Assembly (NCBI GenBank): GCA_965230795.1
Contig: OZ246020.1
Coordinates: 2,046,001 to 2,110,000, forward strand
Direction of reading: 5' to 3'
Length of the DNA stretch: 64,000 nt
From: PZPK01 sp965230795
GTDB taxonomy: Bacteria > Pseudomonadota > Gammaproteobacteria > Pseudomonadales > Oleiphilaceae
The notes under the pieces were generated by a model. It saw only the letters and a program-made list of their open reading frames with translations, ran no database searches and was not told the origin of the DNA. Of this stretch, positions 63,131 to 64,000 are shown piece by piece. Within the stretch, counting starts at the first letter, position 1; each line of letters opens with the position of its first letter. A program made the translations under genes and the position numbers.

Positions 63131-64000
63131 ATGGGACTCGAAGGCGCGCTCGACACCTTTTACGCTGAATCTTCCGAGCTTCTCGAAGCCATGGAGCAGG
63201 CACTGCTGCGCATGGATGATGGCGAATACGATGCGGACATCCTCAACGAGATTTTTCGATCTGCCCATACCATCAAAGGTTCCGCCGGTATTTTTGGTCT
63301 TGATCATATTGTTGCGTTTACCCACGTGGTAGAGAACGTGCTTGATCGTGCCCGAGACGACGAGATCAAAATTGAAAGCGAACTGTTAAACATCATCTTT
63401 CAATGCCGGGATCATATTGCAGCCCTGGTTGAGGTCGATACCGCTGCCTTTGATGCAGATGACGAACTGCAGGTCCGGGGCCAAGAATTACTGAAAAAAT
63501 TGGAGCCATGGGCCAGGATTGATGATTCAGAGCAAGCGGAATCCGGTGATGAAGCGGTCAGTTCTGCTGAAGGGGGAGGAGCTTCCGGGGTCTGGCATAT
63601 CTCGCTCAGACTTTCTCCTGATTGTCTCAAGAACGGCATGGACCCCATGTCATTCATTCATTTTCTCACCACACTCGGTGATATCCACCATATTGAAACC
63701 ATGACCGATAATTTTCCGGACATCGATAGCTTTGATCCGGAAACCCTTTATCTCGCCTACGAAATTGGTTTGGATACGGCTGCGGGTCGGGAGGAGATCG
63801 AAGACGCATTCAGTTTTGTTCAGGAGGATTCACAGATCATCATCCTGCCGCCCAAATCCAAGGTGGAAGAGTATGTTGAGCTCATCGAAAAGTTGCCGGA
63901 AGAGAATCAGCGTCTGGGTGAAATTCTGATTCGTTGTGGCGCGCTCTCACCTGAACGCCTGGAAAGAGCATTGTCGCAACAAGCACAGGAAAGCATGGAG
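63131..64000 (+). CDS. cheA: CheA chemotaxis histidine kinase, N-terminal part (3'-truncated by window)
   Basis: 290 codons are open to the window end. The ATG at 63131 has a strong AAGGAGG upstream. The N-terminal Hpt domain has phospho-His in RSAHTIKGSAGIFGLDHIV (about residue 45). An acidic linker and a second alpha/beta domain follow (about 155-250). The last visible residues, RLGEILIRCGALSPERLERA (from residue 261), match the first half of the MshEN-type c-di-GMP-binding motif. P3, P4 and P5 domains lie outside. It phosphorylates CheY-type regulators in response to receptors. Identity is sure; the downstream architecture is not visible. Confidence 0.9.
   Translation, partial: MGLEGALDTFYAESSELLEAMEQALLRMDDGEYDADILNEIFRSAHTIKGSAGIFGLDHIVAFTHVVENVLDRARDDEIKIESELLNIIFQCRDHIAALVEVDTAAFDADDELQVRGQELLKKLEPWARIDDSEQAESGDEAVSSAEGGGASGVWHISLRLSPDCLKNGMDPMSFIHFLTTLGDIHHIETMTDNFPDIDSFDPETLYLAYEIGLDTAAGREEIEDAFSFVQEDSQIIILPPKSKVEEYVELIEKLPEENQRLGEILIRCGALSPERLERALSQQAQESME

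Overview
The window reads as about 64 kb of chromosome from a free-living, probably marine, Gram-negative gammaproteobacterium. Evidence: two-partner secretion, a TonB/ExbB/ExbD-type system, a VPLPA-CTERM/exosortase surface-sorting system, a Wzx/Wzy-type exopolysaccharide locus, c-di-GMP and chemotaxis-type signalling, and a set of genes for the compatible solute glucosylglycerate. I do not name a genus. I saw no rRNA, tRNA, CRISPR array, intact transposase or prophage.

Layout. (1) 1-2874: the 3' end of an EAL-CBS-GGDEF protein, convergent with a large lipoprotein. (2) 2875-23574: a surface-protein region. It holds a candidate small RNA (about 3188-3264), a VPLPA-CTERM protein, a PstS-like binding protein, a TpsB/TpsA pair (TpsA is 3798 aa), a decayed antitoxin gene, a small cohesin-like VPLPA-CTERM protein and a 1010-aa thrombospondin-3/dockerin protein. 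(3) 23713-25065: an AT-rich beta-helix protein. (4) 25388-32298: a seven-gene operon with a DUF2341-LamG-ExbB fusion, ExbD, a TonB-like protein, a porin, a coiled-coil protein, an unknown protein and a lipoprotein. (5) 32713-36167: a hybrid histidine kinase and a small unknown gene, both on the minus strand. (6) 36773-41606: a four-gene glucosylglycerate operon, followed by about 290 bp of degenerate heptamer repeats. (7) 42084-62288: a ribbon-helix-helix-like protein, a third VPLPA-CTERM protein, then an exopolysaccharide operon (export, chain length, kinase, ATPase, glycosyltransferases, flippase, polymerase/ligase, acetyltransferase). This is followed by a minus-strand SGNH lipoprotein and a DUF3144 gene, then exosortase XrtD (with fused EpsI domain) and the initiating glycosyl-1-phosphate transferase. 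(8) 62433-64000: CheY, STAS protein and the start of CheA.

How it fits together. The exosortase at 59028 should process the three proteins ending in VPVPA-type tails (3607, 19827, 42806), and the polysaccharide locus would make the matrix they join. TpsA, the dockerin protein and the porin/TonB operon add further envelope functions.

The most interesting new observation is regulatory. A candidate sRNA with its own promoter, a UUCG-capped 5' hairpin and a Rho-independent terminator carries an 18-nt stretch perfectly complementary to the ribosome-binding region of the VPLPA-CTERM gene at 3607. Shorter or wobble-tolerant complements lie just upstream of tpsA, the other two VPLPA-CTERM genes and the PstS-like gene. 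This suggests one RNA, or one shared 5'-UTR element, coordinating translation of the surface proteins. It is inferred from sequence only.
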